From the NCBI RefSeq assembly GCF_001189295.1, contig NZ_CP012159.1, forward strand, positions 9,284,501 to 9,348,500: a stretch of DNA of 64,000 nucleotides, given 5' to 3'. Below are positions 41,815-51,395 of the stretch, one piece after another. Position numbers and translations under genes: made by a program. Each line of letters starts with the position of its first letter. Position 1 is the first letter of the stretch. The notes beneath the pieces were generated by a model. It was not told the DNA's origin. It was given only the letters and a program-made list of their open reading frames with translations, and made no database searches. This DNA comes from Chondromyces crocatus (lineage in GTDB: Bacteria > Myxococcota_A > Polyangia > Polyangiales > Polyangiaceae).

Positions 41815-44120
41815 CTCGTCTTAGGCTCACCCGACGCCACCGCCGACGCAAGGGTGACCGCTCCCGGTCCAGGTGGCACACCAGGCACGAGCAGCGTGCC
41901 GTCAGGATCGGTGGCCACCGGGAGAGCAAGTCCATCAGGGCGAACGACGCGGCCGGCGCGCTCCGAGATCTGGGTGGTCGCGCCCGGATCGTTGGGGACG
42001 ACAGTGATCCAGAGAACGCCAGTGGCCAGCGGAGACGCGGGGTGGTCGAGGGGGCGTCCTTCGAGCGCTGCGCGCGCGAGGGAACGAACGGAGGGGTCCG
42101 GATCGAGGTCGTGCGCCAGCACCAGGGTGGCGTGGCGCTGGGCTTCCGTCCGCCGCGAGATGCCGCGGATCAACGCCCTGCGGACATAGGGGTCCTCTTC
42201 GAACCGGTAGGCTGTGGTGAGGAGCGAGATGCTGTCGGGCTCCGGGGCGCGTCCAAGACCGAGCGCGACGTGGGCGCGGACGACGGGATCGCTGCCCTCG
42301 AGGAGGCGATCCAGGGTACGTCGAACGACCTTGTCGTCGCGGCTGGCGAGCGCGCGCGCAGCGAGGGGAGCCAAGGCCCCACCAGCCTCGGCCCAGGCGG
42401 AGAGCTGCGACGTGGGAACCGCTCCGCCATCGGGCGCGTTCAGGAGCGCGAGCCCTGCAGTGAGGGTCACCCGCGTCGGGGGTTCATCGAGATCTTCGGT
42501 GGGATGCTGGGCGGAAATGCCTGCGGTCGTGAGCTCCTCGAGCAACGCCCCGAGGGGCTCGAGGGCCGTGGCCCCCCGCGCGAGCGCTCCGCGGGCTGCA
42601 GCTTGAAGTACCGGAGGATCACAGGCGCGGTCCACCCGGGGACGAGAGCGAGCGCTGGAAGAAGGTCCGTCGCTCGACCGCGCGGAAGCCCCCGAGGATG
42701 AACAGGCTCGTGCCATCTCCGCGAGCACCGAAGATCCCATCGCGGAGAGGCCGAACGCAGCGACAGCTCGATCAGCTGGACTGGCGGAAGGCGCGAGCAT
42801 CGGCCGAAGGTGCTCTTCGAGCCCCGCAGGCGGATCATTCAAGAGCAGCGCACGAAGGATGGATGCTCGCAGCAGTAGCCTTCTGTACGCGCGGTCGTTC
42901 CCTTGGTTCGCTTCGGCGAGGAGTGTCGCCAGGGTCGTTTTTGCTGGCTCGCCCGGCATTCCCGCGAGCGCGAACGCGGCGGCGCTGGCGAGCGGAGACT
43001 GGACGAGCAGTGCTCGCAAGGCCTTGATCGCGGCGGGCCCGCCGGTGCGTCCCAGTACGGTCACGGCGCGGGGCCGCTCCTCTTCGGGGAGTCCTGGAAG
43101 CACCTGGACGAGCAGCGGCGCGAGAGAGGGAGAAGGCAGCATCTCGGCGAGCCTGAGTCCCTCCAGGTGAGTCGTCTCCCCGCGGAGGAGAGCCCCGACC
43201 GCGCCAGGTGCTTCGCGAGCCCCCAAGTGCACGAGGATCTCTGCAGCGACGGAGAGCGTCCTGGGCTCGCTCTTGCGCAGCCAGCCGCGCGCCGGCTCGA
43301 GCGCCACCTCATCTCCGAGCTTGGCCAGCGCGAGGCCGGACGCGAGCTGCGCCGCGACGTCCGCCCCCGCGAGCCCTCGGCGAAGCCGTTCGACGGCACG
43401 GAGGTCACCGAGATCACCGAGAAAGCGTGTGAGTTCGAGCGGGGGCAGCTTCTTGTTGCCGACGATGAGATCGATGGAAGAAGGAGGATGAGCGCGAAGC
43501 GCGCGTTCTGCTGCGGCGCCCGGCGCGCCTCCTTGAACGATGGCGCTGGTCAGCACGGAAATGGAGCGCTTGTCACCCGCACGGGAGAGCGCCAGAGCCG
43601 CCGTCTCGCGTATCAGCTCGGAGAGCGGCGACGCCGCGCCTCGTCCAGGCGCTCCTGCCCCCTCGTTGAGCTCTCGGGTGAGGAGCTGGCGGACCGGATC
43701 GCGCTGCGTGTGGGCGGCGAGCACGCGTACGGCTTCGAGGCGGGCGCGGGGATCTCGTCCCAGCGAGGAGCCTTGCTCCAGCGCTTCGAGGAGCTGGTCG
43801 ATGGCCTCCGGTGTTCCGAGGGCGCCCAGGCGCGTGATGCCACGCAACCGCGTCGGCGGGTCCGACGAGGAAAGCAGCGACTGCGCCACCGCCACGCCGA
43901 CATTGGCGCGAAGCGATGCGCCGCTTCCGTGCGCATGGGTTGACGATTCTCCAGAGGTTGCCTGGACCTGGGCCTGCGCTTCCGCGGGGGCGATGATGGA
44001 AGCAAGCGCGGCGAGGAGCGCCATCCCACCTCGGACGAGCTGGCTCGACCGAGCGGTGTTCTCCGCATGCGCTTTTCCCCCTCCAGTCGCCCCGGAGCCG
44101 CGGCCAGCCTCAGCGCGCAT
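41811..44120 (-). CDS. exported HEAT-repeat protein
   Basis: About 769 residues from ATG 44120; in-frame GTG 44126 and GTG 44162 are also possible. A long charged lead is followed by a hydrophobic signal (GGMALLAALASIIAPAEAQA). The rest is a superhelix of HEAT/PBS-lyase-like repeats, for example LRGITRLGALGTPEAIDQLL, TVLGRTGGPAAIKALRALL, and VRAHVALGLGRAPEPDSISLL. This supports a protein-binding scaffold, presumably periplasmic. A short beta segment ends the chain. The TGA overlaps the xseB start, an odd pairing of an exported scaffold with a nuclease subunit. A 13-bp palindrome lies at 44132-44144 upstream. Confidence 0.82.
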   Translation of the reverse strand: MRAEAGRGSGATGGGKAHAENTARSSQLVRGGMALLAALASIIAPAEAQAQVQATSGESSTHAHGSGASLRANVGVAVAQSLLSSSDPPTRLRGITRLGALGTPEAIDQLLEALEQGSSLGRDPRARLEAVRVLAAHTQRDPVRQLLTRELNEGAGAPGRGAASPLSELIRETAALALSRAGDKRSISVLTSAIVQGGAPGAAAERALRAHPPSSIDLIVGNKKLPPLELTRFLGDLGDLRAVERLRRGLAGADVAAQLASGLALAKLGDEVALEPARGWLRKSEPRTLSVAAEILVHLGAREAPGAVGALLRGETTHLEGLRLAEMLPSPSLAPLLVQVLPGLPEEERPRAVTVLGRTGGPAAIKALRALLVQSPLASAAAFALAGMPGEPAKTTLATLLAEANQGNDRAYRRLLLRASILRALLLNDPPAGLEEHLRPMLAPSASPADRAVAAFGLSAMGSSVLAEMARACSSSGASARSSDGPSSSARSRPRVDRACDPPVLQAAARGALARGATALEPLGALLEELTTAGISAQHPTEDLDEPPTRVTLTAGLALLNAPDGGAVPTSQLSAWAEAGGALAPLAARALASRDDKVVRRTLDRLLEGSDPVVRAHVALGLGRAPEPDSISLLTTAYRFEEDPYVRRALIRGISRRTEAQRHATLVLAHDLDPDPSVRSLARAALEGRPLDHPASPLATGVLWITVVPNDPGATTQISERAGRVVRPDGLALPVATDPDGTLLVPGVPPGPGAVTLASAVASGEPKTR

Positions 44121-44131
44121 CCTCACGCCGC

Positions 44132-44144
44132 CGGGATTATCCCG
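44132..44144. promoter_or_regulatory. 13-bp palindrome upstream of the HEAT-repeat gene
   Basis: CGGGATTATCCCG is a perfect palindrome about its central T, in the intergenic space between the divergent HEAT-repeat and radical SAM genes. It may be an operator, but if the HEAT gene starts at 44162 it would be coding. Confidence 0.2.
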
Positions 44145-44254
44145 AACGTGCGTCCCTGTCACGATCTCAGGACGCAGATGCCTGAAAACTGTGGAAGGCT
44201 AGGCACCTGGTTCGTACCCTGCACGCCACGGCCCCAAGCCCTCGAGGGATAATT

Positions 44255-46159
44255 TTGATTCATCACGAACGCCTCGTCCGCACCCTGGAGAAAGCCGTTT
44301 GCGTGTCGGCAGACAAGGCCTGGGGGTTGCTGCAGCGCGTCGCCGACCTGGGTCCCGAGCCGTCACCGTTCAAGCCACGCTGGAGCGACAAGCCGATCCC
44401 GCGCACGAAGCAGCGGACGAAGCCCACGCTGGGCTGGCCGCGAGAGACCGATAGCCTTTGCCCGCGCTGTGTGAAGGAGGCGCGCTCGGAAATTCTGAGC
44501 GGACGCGCCGACTGGACGAAACTCCTGACCGACAAGCCAGGCGAGATCAAAGCGCGCATCGTGCAGCGGGGCAGCACGATCGTGATGGAAAAGACGTGCC
44601 CAGAGCACGGAGACTTCTCCGACGTCATCTCCATCGACGCAGCCTTCCTGTCGCGCATCGAGGGCCTCTTCGGCGGCCGCGACGTGGAGATGACGCCGGA
44701 TCGGATCCACAACCACGGGTCCAGCACCATCCGCTATGGCCGCGGCTCCGTCTTGACCGTGGACCTGACCAACCGCTGCAACATGATGTGCGATCCGTGC
44801 TTCATGGACGCGAATCAGGTCGGGTACGTCCACGAGCTGTCGTGGGAGGAGATCAAGCAGATCCTCGACGATGCCGCCGAAGTGCGGCCGCGGCGGCAGC
44901 TGTCGGTCCAGTTCTCCGGCGGCGAACCGACGATGAGCCCCCACTTTCTGGATGCGATCCGTTATGCCCGTGAGAAGGGGTATTTCGCCGTCCAGTGCGC
45001 GACGAACGGACTGCGCTTCGCTCAGGAGCCCGGCTTTGCGAAACAAGCAAAGGAGGCGGGGCTGCGAATGGCCTACCTCCAGTTCGACGGTGTGACCAAC
45101 TCGGCGAACAGTCACCGGAAGATCCGCAACCTGTACGACGTCAAGCTTCGCGCGATCGAGGAGCTGGCGGCAGCGAAGATCGACGTGATCCTGGTGGTCA
45201 CCATCGTCAACGGGGTCAACAACGATCAAGTCGGGCCCATCATCGAGTTCGCCATCGAGAATGCCGACAAAGTCACGGTGGTGAGCTTCCAGCCCGTGAG
45301 CTTCACCGGACGGGATGAAGACATCTCCGACGAGCTGCGAAGCAAGCAGCGCTACACCCTGAGCCACCTGGCTCACGACGTGGCCAAGCAGACCGGGAAG
45401 ACCGACCCACTGCGCGACTGGTTCCCTCTCTCGGCACTGAGCCCGTTCGGAGATGTGACCGATCTCCTCGACGGTCCCGATCGCGACTGGGGAACACTCA
45501 ACTGCGGTTGCCATCCCAACTGCGGCATCGGGACGATCCTCTTCGTCAACAAGCGGACGAAGGAGATGATCCCTCTGCTCGATTTCCTGAATGTCGATGG
45601 CCTGCTCGCCGATCTCCGGACCATTTTCGACCGGGGGCGCGGTCGCAAGCTCACCCTGGCGCAGCTGGGCACGGCGATCCTGCGTCACTACCGTCCCGAG
45701 AAGGCGCCCTCCGGGTTCCACCTGCCCACCTTGCTCAAGCAGTTCCTGAGTCAGACAGGAGCCGCGCACTCAGGAGAAGCCGACGCCAGCCAGTACGAGT
45801 GGCGGGTCCTCTTCGTGGCCGGGATGTGGTTCCAGGATCTGTTCAACTACGACTTCCGGCGCACGGAGATGTGCATCATCCCCTACGGGACCCAGATGGG
45901 AGAGATCAGCTTCTGCGCCTACAATACGGGCGCTGGCTGGCGGAACATCCTGGAGAAGATGAAAGCGAACGCCACAGTCGCCGAGTGGTACCGGCGCTAT
46001 GGTCGGCATCCTGTCTACGCCAAGAACAAGGATCTCTCGCTGCCGGAGTTCCCGGCCCCCTTGACCATCAAAGAGCATGAGCTCGCCATCGAGGAGCGGG
46101 CCCAGAGCCAGCCCAGTGCCCCGAGACCGAAGCTCAAGCACCTACCCGTCATCGGTTGA
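44255..46159 (+). CDS. radical SAM protein of the COG1964 / Tes-like type
   Basis: A 634-residue enzyme starting at TTG 44255; GAGGG lies about 7 bases upstream and no other in-frame start exists. A zinc/iron-binding N-terminal region has CPRC (69, 72) and CPEHG (115). The radical SAM cluster motif C175-x3-C179-x2-C182 lies in TNRCNMMCDPCFMDANQVG and the SAM-binding GGEP at 222. A cysteine group NCGCHPNC (417, 419, 423) and further Cys near MCIIPYGTQMG and SFCAYNTG suggest extra Fe-S clusters. This layout matches COG1964, the family that includes archaeal tetraether synthase Tes, which joins lipid tails by C-C bonds. A lipid-coupling role here is inference; the gene stands alone. Confidence 0.82.
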   Translation: MIHHERLVRTLEKAVCVSADKAWGLLQRVADLGPEPSPFKPRWSDKPIPRTKQRTKPTLGWPRETDSLCPRCVKEARSEILSGRADWTKLLTDKPGEIKARIVQRGSTIVMEKTCPEHGDFSDVISIDAAFLSRIEGLFGGRDVEMTPDRIHNHGSSTIRYGRGSVLTVDLTNRCNMMCDPCFMDANQVGYVHELSWEEIKQILDDAAEVRPRRQLSVQFSGGEPTMSPHFLDAIRYAREKGYFAVQCATNGLRFAQEPGFAKQAKEAGLRMAYLQFDGVTNSANSHRKIRNLYDVKLRAIEELAAAKIDVILVVTIVNGVNNDQVGPIIEFAIENADKVTVVSFQPVSFTGRDEDISDELRSKQRYTLSHLAHDVAKQTGKTDPLRDWFPLSALSPFGDVTDLLDGPDRDWGTLNCGCHPNCGIGTILFVNKRTKEMIPLLDFLNVDGLLADLRTIFDRGRGRKLTLAQLGTAILRHYRPEKAPSGFHLPTLLKQFLSQTGAAHSGEADASQYEWRVLFVAGMWFQDLFNYDFRRTEMCIIPYGTQMGEISFCAYNTGAGWRNILEKMKANATVAEWYRRYGRHPVYAKNKDLSLPEFPAPLTIKEHELAIEERAQSQPSAPRPKLKHLPVIG

Positions 46160-46242
46160 TCACGCATCACCGCAGACAGCAGGCGAGCCAACGCACCCGA
46201 ACCCACATCCCGACGTGAACCGTATGGAGAACGGGAGGGATC

Positions 46243-47808
46243 GTGTACCCTGAGCCCGTGCTCCTGCGGGCAGGTCGCTACGAGACCCTGCGCCCGATCG
46301 CGTCAGGCGGGATGGCGACCGTGTATCTCGGCCGTGCGCTCGGCGGCGGCGGGTTCGAGCGCCTCGTGGCGATCAAGGTGCTCCACCCGCACGTGAGCTC
46401 CGAGCCCGAGTTCGTGGCGATGTTCCTCGATGAGGCGCGGCTGGCTGCCCAGATCCACCACCCCAACGTGGTGGCGACCCTGGATCTCGTCCAGGATCCC
46501 CTGTTTCTGGTCATGGAGTACGTCGAGGGCCCTTCGCTCTATGCCCTTCTGCGGGCGTGCAAAAAGCATCAGCACCCTCTCCCCCTCGGGATCGGTCTCC
46601 GGATCTTCGTCGACATGCTCGCTGGCCTCCACGCCGCCCACGAACTCACCGACGTGAGCGGCCTGCCGCTACGCCTCGTCCACCGCGACGTGTCGCCACA
46701 GAACGTGCTCGTCGGCGCAGACGGCATCTCGCGGATCACCGACTTCGGTGTGGCACGTGCAGAATCACGGATCAGCACGACGCGCGGCGGAGCGCTGAAG
46801 GGCAAACTCGGCTACATGTCGCCCGAGCAGGTTCGTGCCCAGGCCGTCGATCGGCGCAGCGATGTCTACGCTGCAGGCGCAGTACTCTGGGAGATCCTCA
46901 CGGGGGAGCGGCTCTTCAAGGCCGACAACGAGGCCGCGATGATCACCCAGATCCTCACCGGCTCCCCGCTGAACCCGCGTTCCGAAGCTCCCGATGTCCC
47001 GGAGGCGCTCGACGTCGCCTGCATGCATGCGCTCACCAACGACGCGAACCGACGCTATGCGACGGCTGCAGCGTTCGCGGAGGCCATCGAGCAAGCCGTA
47101 GCCATGTCTCCTGGCATCACCATCGCCTCGAGCCGGGCAGTGGGCGCCCTGGTGAAAGGGCTCGGGCTGCACCAGCTCGGCCAAAGCGACACAGCGGCAC
47201 AGAGGGGGGCGGTGCGTGACGTCGCAGGCGTGGGGAACCCGTTCGCCACCCCCCTGCCCCTCGGCTCGGGTTCCTTTCAGACGCCTTCTCCCGGAAGCAG
47301 CTCTCCTGCTCAGCTGCAAGCCACACCGCTGCCGCGGCAGGCGCTCGCCTCGCTCGCAGACGTGCTCGAACCCCAGAGCGCGACGACAGGTGTGGGAGGC
47401 GTCGTGGCAGAGCCGTCTCCACGCAAGCTCATGGGCCGCTCCACGTGGATCGCCGTGGGCGTCGCCGGCGCGCTGAGTGCAGCGGTCGGAGCGGTCATCC
47501 TGACCCGTGGAGAGGAACCACCGGAAAGCACGCCAGCCTCAGAACCAAGCCCTGTCTTGTCCTCCAGCGCGGCTTCCCAGCAGGATCCTCCGATGACGGC
47601 GGTGTCAGACGCGACCCCAGACGCTGGAGCGGCCCCCTCCGTGGAAGACCCCAGCGCGCTCGTCGAGCCCTCTCCGTCGAGCACAGCGTCTGCCGCGACA
47701 CCGCCCCGCAGCACACCACGAACCACAACGCGCCCTCAGCCACGAGTACCATCCAAGCCACGCACTCCCAGCGGAAGTCCCACCACGTTCAGGCCAACGG
47801 AACTCTGA
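46243..47808 (+). CDS. membrane Ser/Thr protein kinase
   Basis: A 521-residue Hanks-type kinase from GTG 46243; the GGGAGGGA just before it is rather close, so the in-frame GTG 46258 may be used instead. The catalytic domain (about 10-285) has IASGGMATVYLG, VAIKVLHPH, LVHRDVSPQNVLV, TDFGVARAE and GYMSPEQVRA, all residues present. A linker of ~115 residues leads to one membrane helix (STWIAVGVAGALSAAVGAVIL) near 400-420 and a Ser/Pro/Thr-rich tail outside the membrane. The stop codon overlaps the next start by one base (TGATG), so the TPR/PEGA-like protein is probably made with it and may be partner or substrate. Confidence 0.92.
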   Translation: MYPEPVLLRAGRYETLRPIASGGMATVYLGRALGGGGFERLVAIKVLHPHVSSEPEFVAMFLDEARLAAQIHHPNVVATLDLVQDPLFLVMEYVEGPSLYALLRACKKHQHPLPLGIGLRIFVDMLAGLHAAHELTDVSGLPLRLVHRDVSPQNVLVGADGISRITDFGVARAESRISTTRGGALKGKLGYMSPEQVRAQAVDRRSDVYAAGAVLWEILTGERLFKADNEAAMITQILTGSPLNPRSEAPDVPEALDVACMHALTNDANRRYATAAAFAEAIEQAVAMSPGITIASSRAVGALVKGLGLHQLGQSDTAAQRGAVRDVAGVGNPFATPLPLGSGSFQTPSPGSSSPAQLQATPLPRQALASLADVLEPQSATTGVGGVVAEPSPRKLMGRSTWIAVGVAGALSAAVGAVILTRGEEPPESTPASEPSPVLSSSAASQQDPPMTAVSDATPDAGAAPSVEDPSALVEPSPSSTASAATPPRSTPRTTTRPQPRVPSKPRTPSGSPTTFRPTEL

Positions 47809-48851
47809 TGCGCCCTCGCTCTCGGATTTTGCTGCTGGCTTCGGTGCTCAGCGCGGTCGTCGCTCCGACTGCCGCTGCAGCCGACAAGCTGTCGCCGACC
47901 CAAAAATTCGCGGCAGCTCAGGATATGGCCGACAACGGGAAGTGCGAAGAGGCGCTGCCAATCTTCCGGGAGACCCTCAAGACCACACAGAGCCCCAACG
48001 CTCGCCTGTATGTCGCACGCTGTCTCCTCGCGCTGGGGCACCTGCCGGAAGCTTACGACGAGATGTCCGCCACGCTGCGCGATGCTTCGGCGCGTGCAGA
48101 TACGGAACCCAGGTACGCGCCAACGCGTGACTCCGCAGCGGCAGAGCTGGTTCAGATCGAGCGACGTGTCGGACGCTTGATCATCGCCGTGGCCAATCCA
48201 CCACCGGGGGTGGCGGTGTTCCTCGATGGCAACGAAGTGCCCCAGAACCGGGTGGGGTACCCCATCGCCGTCATGCCAGGACGGAGTTCGGTGACCGTGA
48301 CCGCGCCTGATCGAGAACCGATGACGCGCAAGCTGGCCGTCGGGGCGGGCGAGATCAAGACCGTGGCCGTGGCCCTCAAGAGCGTCGATGAACGTGGTGA
48401 GCCGTCGCCGTCGTCGATCTCAGAAACGACATCAGAGCCCGAAGCGGACACAGGCCGTAGGGGTGGCGGGGTGCGCATCGCCGGCTACGCCGTGGCTGGG
48501 CTCGGCGTCGCTGGGATGGCGCTGTTCGGGGTGACCGGCATGATGGCGCAGAGCAAGTTCAAATCCCTCGAAGAGGAATGTGGTGGAGTCCGCTGCACCG
48601 ACGCGAAGTACGCGGACACGGTGGACAGCGGCAAGACCCTGGATCTGCTGGCCAATATCGGACTCATCGCTGGCGCCTCTGCGCTGACCATCGGTGGAGC
48701 GATGATCCTCTTCGGCGGCCCCTCTTCCGAGGTCGAAGCCACCGCCAAGTCGCAGCAGCGTCCTCGGAAAGCCCTCCCCACGACGACCGCAACGGCCGGA
48801 TTTTCCCTGACACCGCAAAGCGCCTCCGTTCGCTGCGCGTTCACCTTCTGA
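47808..48851 (+). CDS. exported TPR / PEGA-like membrane protein
   Basis: A 347-residue protein. Signal peptide MRPRSRILLLASVLSAVVAP ends near AAAA. Residues ~30-105 resemble TPR helices (KFAAAQDMADNGKCEEALPI, ARLYVARCLLALGHLPEAY). Residues ~120-190 form a PEGA-like beta domain (PPGVAVFLDGNEVP, GRSSVTVTAPDREP). Two C-terminal membrane helices follow (AGYAVAGLGVAGMALFGVTG and LIAGASALTIGGAMILFGG), with a short loop bearing two cysteines between them. Such proteins recur next to Ser/Thr kinases in myxobacteria. The one-base overlap with the kinase gene indicates coupling. Confidence 0.8.
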   Translation: MRPRSRILLLASVLSAVVAPTAAAADKLSPTQKFAAAQDMADNGKCEEALPIFRETLKTTQSPNARLYVARCLLALGHLPEAYDEMSATLRDASARADTEPRYAPTRDSAAAELVQIERRVGRLIIAVANPPPGVAVFLDGNEVPQNRVGYPIAVMPGRSSVTVTAPDREPMTRKLAVGAGEIKTVAVALKSVDERGEPSPSSISETTSEPEADTGRRGGGVRIAGYAVAGLGVAGMALFGVTGMMAQSKFKSLEEECGGVRCTDAKYADTVDSGKTLDLLANIGLIAGASALTIGGAMILFGGPSSEVEATAKSQQRPRKALPTTTATAGFSLTPQSASVRCAFTF

Positions 48852-49048
48852 TCTGCCTCAGCGGCTCGAGAGCGCCTGAGCAACCTGACCGTTGCGCGTT
48901 CCATCCGAGGCGAGGAGCAAAGCAACCACAGGAGCGTGGATCGTGGGATGAAGAGACACCTCACCCCACGACGCCGCGTACGCATTGCTGCGCAGATCCA
49001 AGCGAAAGTCTTCAGCTCCGTCGAACGTTGTTCAGAGGGACAAGCTGC

Positions 49049-49363
49049 ATGCCCTCCCTGTTCGAGCAGGTCGTCGATTGTTGTGACCTCGCGCCGGCGT
49101 TCGCCCAGAGAATCATTTCTCAGGCACTCAGGCGCAGTGGGATCGATCCGGCCACCATGCGCCCCGAGGATCTGATCCGTGCGCTGCCCGCCATCCGTCA
49201 GGAGCTCAGCGTGTTTCTGGACCCGCAGGAGGTGCACCGCAAGATCGCCGGCATGCGCGCGCTGGTCCGTGGCTCATGGCCAGCGTTCACGGCGGTGGGA
49301 GATCCGCTGGCACATCCCCTCGGCGAGTCTCCAGGTGCGAAGACCGGCTCGAACGGTCGGTGA
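49049..49363 (+). CDS. small helical protein of unknown function
   Basis: A 104-residue cytoplasmic protein. ATG 49049 has AGAGGGA about 10 bases upstream. The helical core reads QRIISQALRRSGIDPATM, PEDLIRALPAIRQELSVFL and RKIAGMRALV, followed by a Gly/Pro-rich tail. It resembles the 86-residue protein at 26554-26814 in spacing of T-(M/L)-x3-D-(L/V)...L...L-x2-F. The family is not recognised. About 200 bases of non-coding sequence precede it. Confidence 0.65.
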   Translation: MPSLFEQVVDCCDLAPAFAQRIISQALRRSGIDPATMRPEDLIRALPAIRQELSVFLDPQEVHRKIAGMRALVRGSWPAFTAVGDPLAHPLGESPGAKTGSNGR

Positions 49364-49411
49364 GGCTGCTCCGTCCGCCGAGCCGTGCGCGTCACTGGCT
49401 CTCGAAGCCCA

Positions 49412-50335
49412 TCAGAGGATCGGGAAAGCGTCCCGGTACTCACCCATGGACCGCGCTTCGTCGATCTGGTGCTGGAAGCCCGTGGCCGCTCGGAAGGCGG
49501 CGCTGTCCACCACGATGGGGAACTTGATGTGGCTGAGCGCGCCCTCGGGCAGACGAGGGAGACCGAACCGCCCCAGCGCGGCTCTGAAGAGCAGCTCGGG
49601 CAGAGGGACATGCGAGCGTCCCGTGGCCCGAATGAGCACGGAGAGCGGGACGGGCTGCGGTCCGGATACGTTGTACACGCCCCGGATGCGCCGCTCGACG
49701 GAGAGGCAGATGGCTGTCGCGACATCTTCTTCGTGCATGAAGTGGAAGAGGGGATCGAACCCCAGCATGGTGGGGACGTACGGCCCTCGCAGAAAGGTGG
49801 CCAGCGTCCCCTGCCCTGTCGGCCCCAGCGTGTAGACGATCCTCAACACGGTCGTGCAGAGCTCGGGGAACCGCCACAAGGCCGTCCCCGCATACAGGTC
49901 CGCAGCGACCAGATCAGCCAGCTCAGGGAAGGTGTTCACCGCCATCGGCGGCTCCTCTTCCTTGTGGTACAGCGGCGAATCCGCAGCAGCGCCGTAGTAC
50001 GTATGTCGTCCAACGAAGATGACGTGCTCGACACCGCACTGGCGCGCGTTTTCGAAGACGACCCGTGTCCCTCCCAGGTTGATCCGGTACCGCTCCTCGC
50101 TGCGCTCGATCAGGTGGGTGACGGTCGCCATGTGCACGACCGCCTGCGGTCGGCTCTTGCGGAACACCTCCTCCGCAGCGCGCTTTCGAAGATCGACATT
50201 GTGCATCTCGATGCCGGCCGGGACATCGTCCCAGGGCCTCCGATCGATGCCGATGACCTCGTGACCATGCTCGAGGAGGCGATGAGCGACAGTCTGACCG
50301 AGACGCCCGGTGATGCCTGTGACGAGGACCCTCAC
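49412..50335 (-). CDS. NAD-dependent epimerase/dehydratase-family protein
   Basis: A 307-residue extended short-chain dehydrogenase. GTG 50335 is chosen because GGAGG lies at proper distance and it overlaps the upstream stop as GTGA. The Rossmann motif is [15 protein letters not shown], with the adenine-pocket [12 protein letters not shown] and nucleotide region [11 protein letters not shown]. The catalytic YxxxK is not visible: the matching stretch reads [14 protein letters not shown]. It may thus bind a nucleotide without normal oxidoreductase chemistry. It is coupled to an acyltransferase gene, suggesting lipid or surface-glycolipid metabolism, which is inference. Confidence 0.85.
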   Translation of the reverse strand: MRVLVTGITGRLGQTVAHRLLEHGHEVIGIDRRPWDDVPAGIEMHNVDLRKRAAEEVFRKSRPQAVVHMATVTHLIERSEERYRINLGGTRVVFENARQCGVEHVIFVGRHTYYGAAADSPLYHKEEEPPMAVNTFPELADLVAADLYAGTALWRFPELCTTVLRIVYTLGPTGQGTLATFLRGPYVPTMLGFDPLFHFMHEEDVATAICLSVERRIRGVYNVSGPQPVPLSVLIRATGRSHVPLPELLFRAALGRFGLPRLPEGALSHIKFPIVVDSAAFRAATGFQHQIDEARSMGEYRDAFPIL

Positions 50336-51171
50336 GCCCACTCCTCCGCTCCCCTCGGGCGGGCCGAGGCTTCGTCCCTCCGTCTCCGCTGCCCTTCCTC
50401 CATGAGGTCCGCGATCTTCTGCTTCACCTGGTCCACGTAGCCCTGAATCACTTCGTCCTCTTCTGTGCCTGTTCCGCTGAAGATCATCGGCTCACCGTAC
50501 GTGAGCTCCACCCGCACCGGCAGCGGGATGGGCGCCAGCCAAGGGGTGACGGGGATGTAGGGAACGCCGAGCAGTCGACCCAATCTGTACGCGTTGGCGA
50601 TCGTGGGTACGGCTTCTCCACCTCCCACGAAGCCGAAGGGGATGATGGGTGACTGGGTCTTGAGCGCGAGACGCATGAAGCCTGTTCCGAACTGCACCAG
50701 GCTGTTGCGCTCGCTGTAGAGCTTCGCCGTCCCGCGCGAGCCTTCGGGGAACACCATGAGGAGCCGCTCGTCCTCCAGCAAATGCGCAGCCTGCTCCGGT
50801 AGGCCCGTGAACTGACCGGTGCGGCTCGACCAGAGCGAGGCAAAGGGGAATCGCGCGATGAACTTCTCGGCCATCCCCTGCGCCAAGCGCGGAGGATCCT
50901 TGTCGAAGAAGCACGACGCGATCACCATCGCACCGTCGACAGCCACCCCGCCCGAGTGATTGCCCACGAGCATCCCGCGGCCGCGGGGAGGGACATGCTC
51001 GGTCCCCACCAGGCCTACGGTGAAGTAGTGGTGGTACAGGTGGTGGAGCAGCGTCATGAAGCGCGCGACGTGCTCCTTCGCGACGCCGTAAGGATCGACG
51101 CCGAAGCGGTTGAAGGGGAGCTCGATGCGGTCCACGCGCGCCGCGATGGCTGGGTCGATCAGCAGAGACAC
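50332..51171 (-). CDS. PlsC-type (lysophospholipid-like) acyltransferase
   Basis: About 279 residues. GTG 51171 is preferred over GTG 51177 because the GGGGAGG ribosome site overlaps the latter. The glycerolipid acyltransferase fold shows [14 protein letters not shown], where the His-Asp spacing is longer than the classic HX4D but typical of a subgroup, then MVFPEGSRG (acyl-acceptor binding) and [16 protein letters not shown]. Such enzymes transfer acyl chains to lysolipids or other alcohols at the membrane; the substrate is not evident. The tail is Arg/Glu-rich. It is upstream of and coupled to the dehydrogenase-like gene. Confidence 0.88.
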   Translation of the reverse strand: MSLLIDPAIAARVDRIELPFNRFGVDPYGVAKEHVARFMTLLHHLYHHYFTVGLVGTEHVPPRGRGMLVGNHSGGVAVDGAMVIASCFFDKDPPRLAQGMAEKFIARFPFASLWSSRTGQFTGLPEQAAHLLEDERLLMVFPEGSRGTAKLYSERNSLVQFGTGFMRLALKTQSPIIPFGFVGGGEAVPTIANAYRLGRLLGVPYIPVTPWLAPIPLPVRVELTYGEPMIFSGTGTEEDEVIQGYVDQVKQKIADLMEEGQRRRRDEASARPRGAEEWA

Positions 51172-51395
51172 GATCACCTCCCCGCGTGCGCGCCGCCATG
51201 CGGCACGCGGGCGCCCAGGGTAATCCGCGTTTCATTGCCTGCACAGCCTGCACGGGCCTCGAGCCTCACACGACACCTCACGTCGTGGCCCAGAGGGGTC
51301 GACATGGCTCCGAATCCCCTGGAGTCGACACAGGTCGACGGAGCCCTCGCTCCAGGCTTGACGTGTCGCCAGATCGCGGCTTTCCCTTGCGCCAC

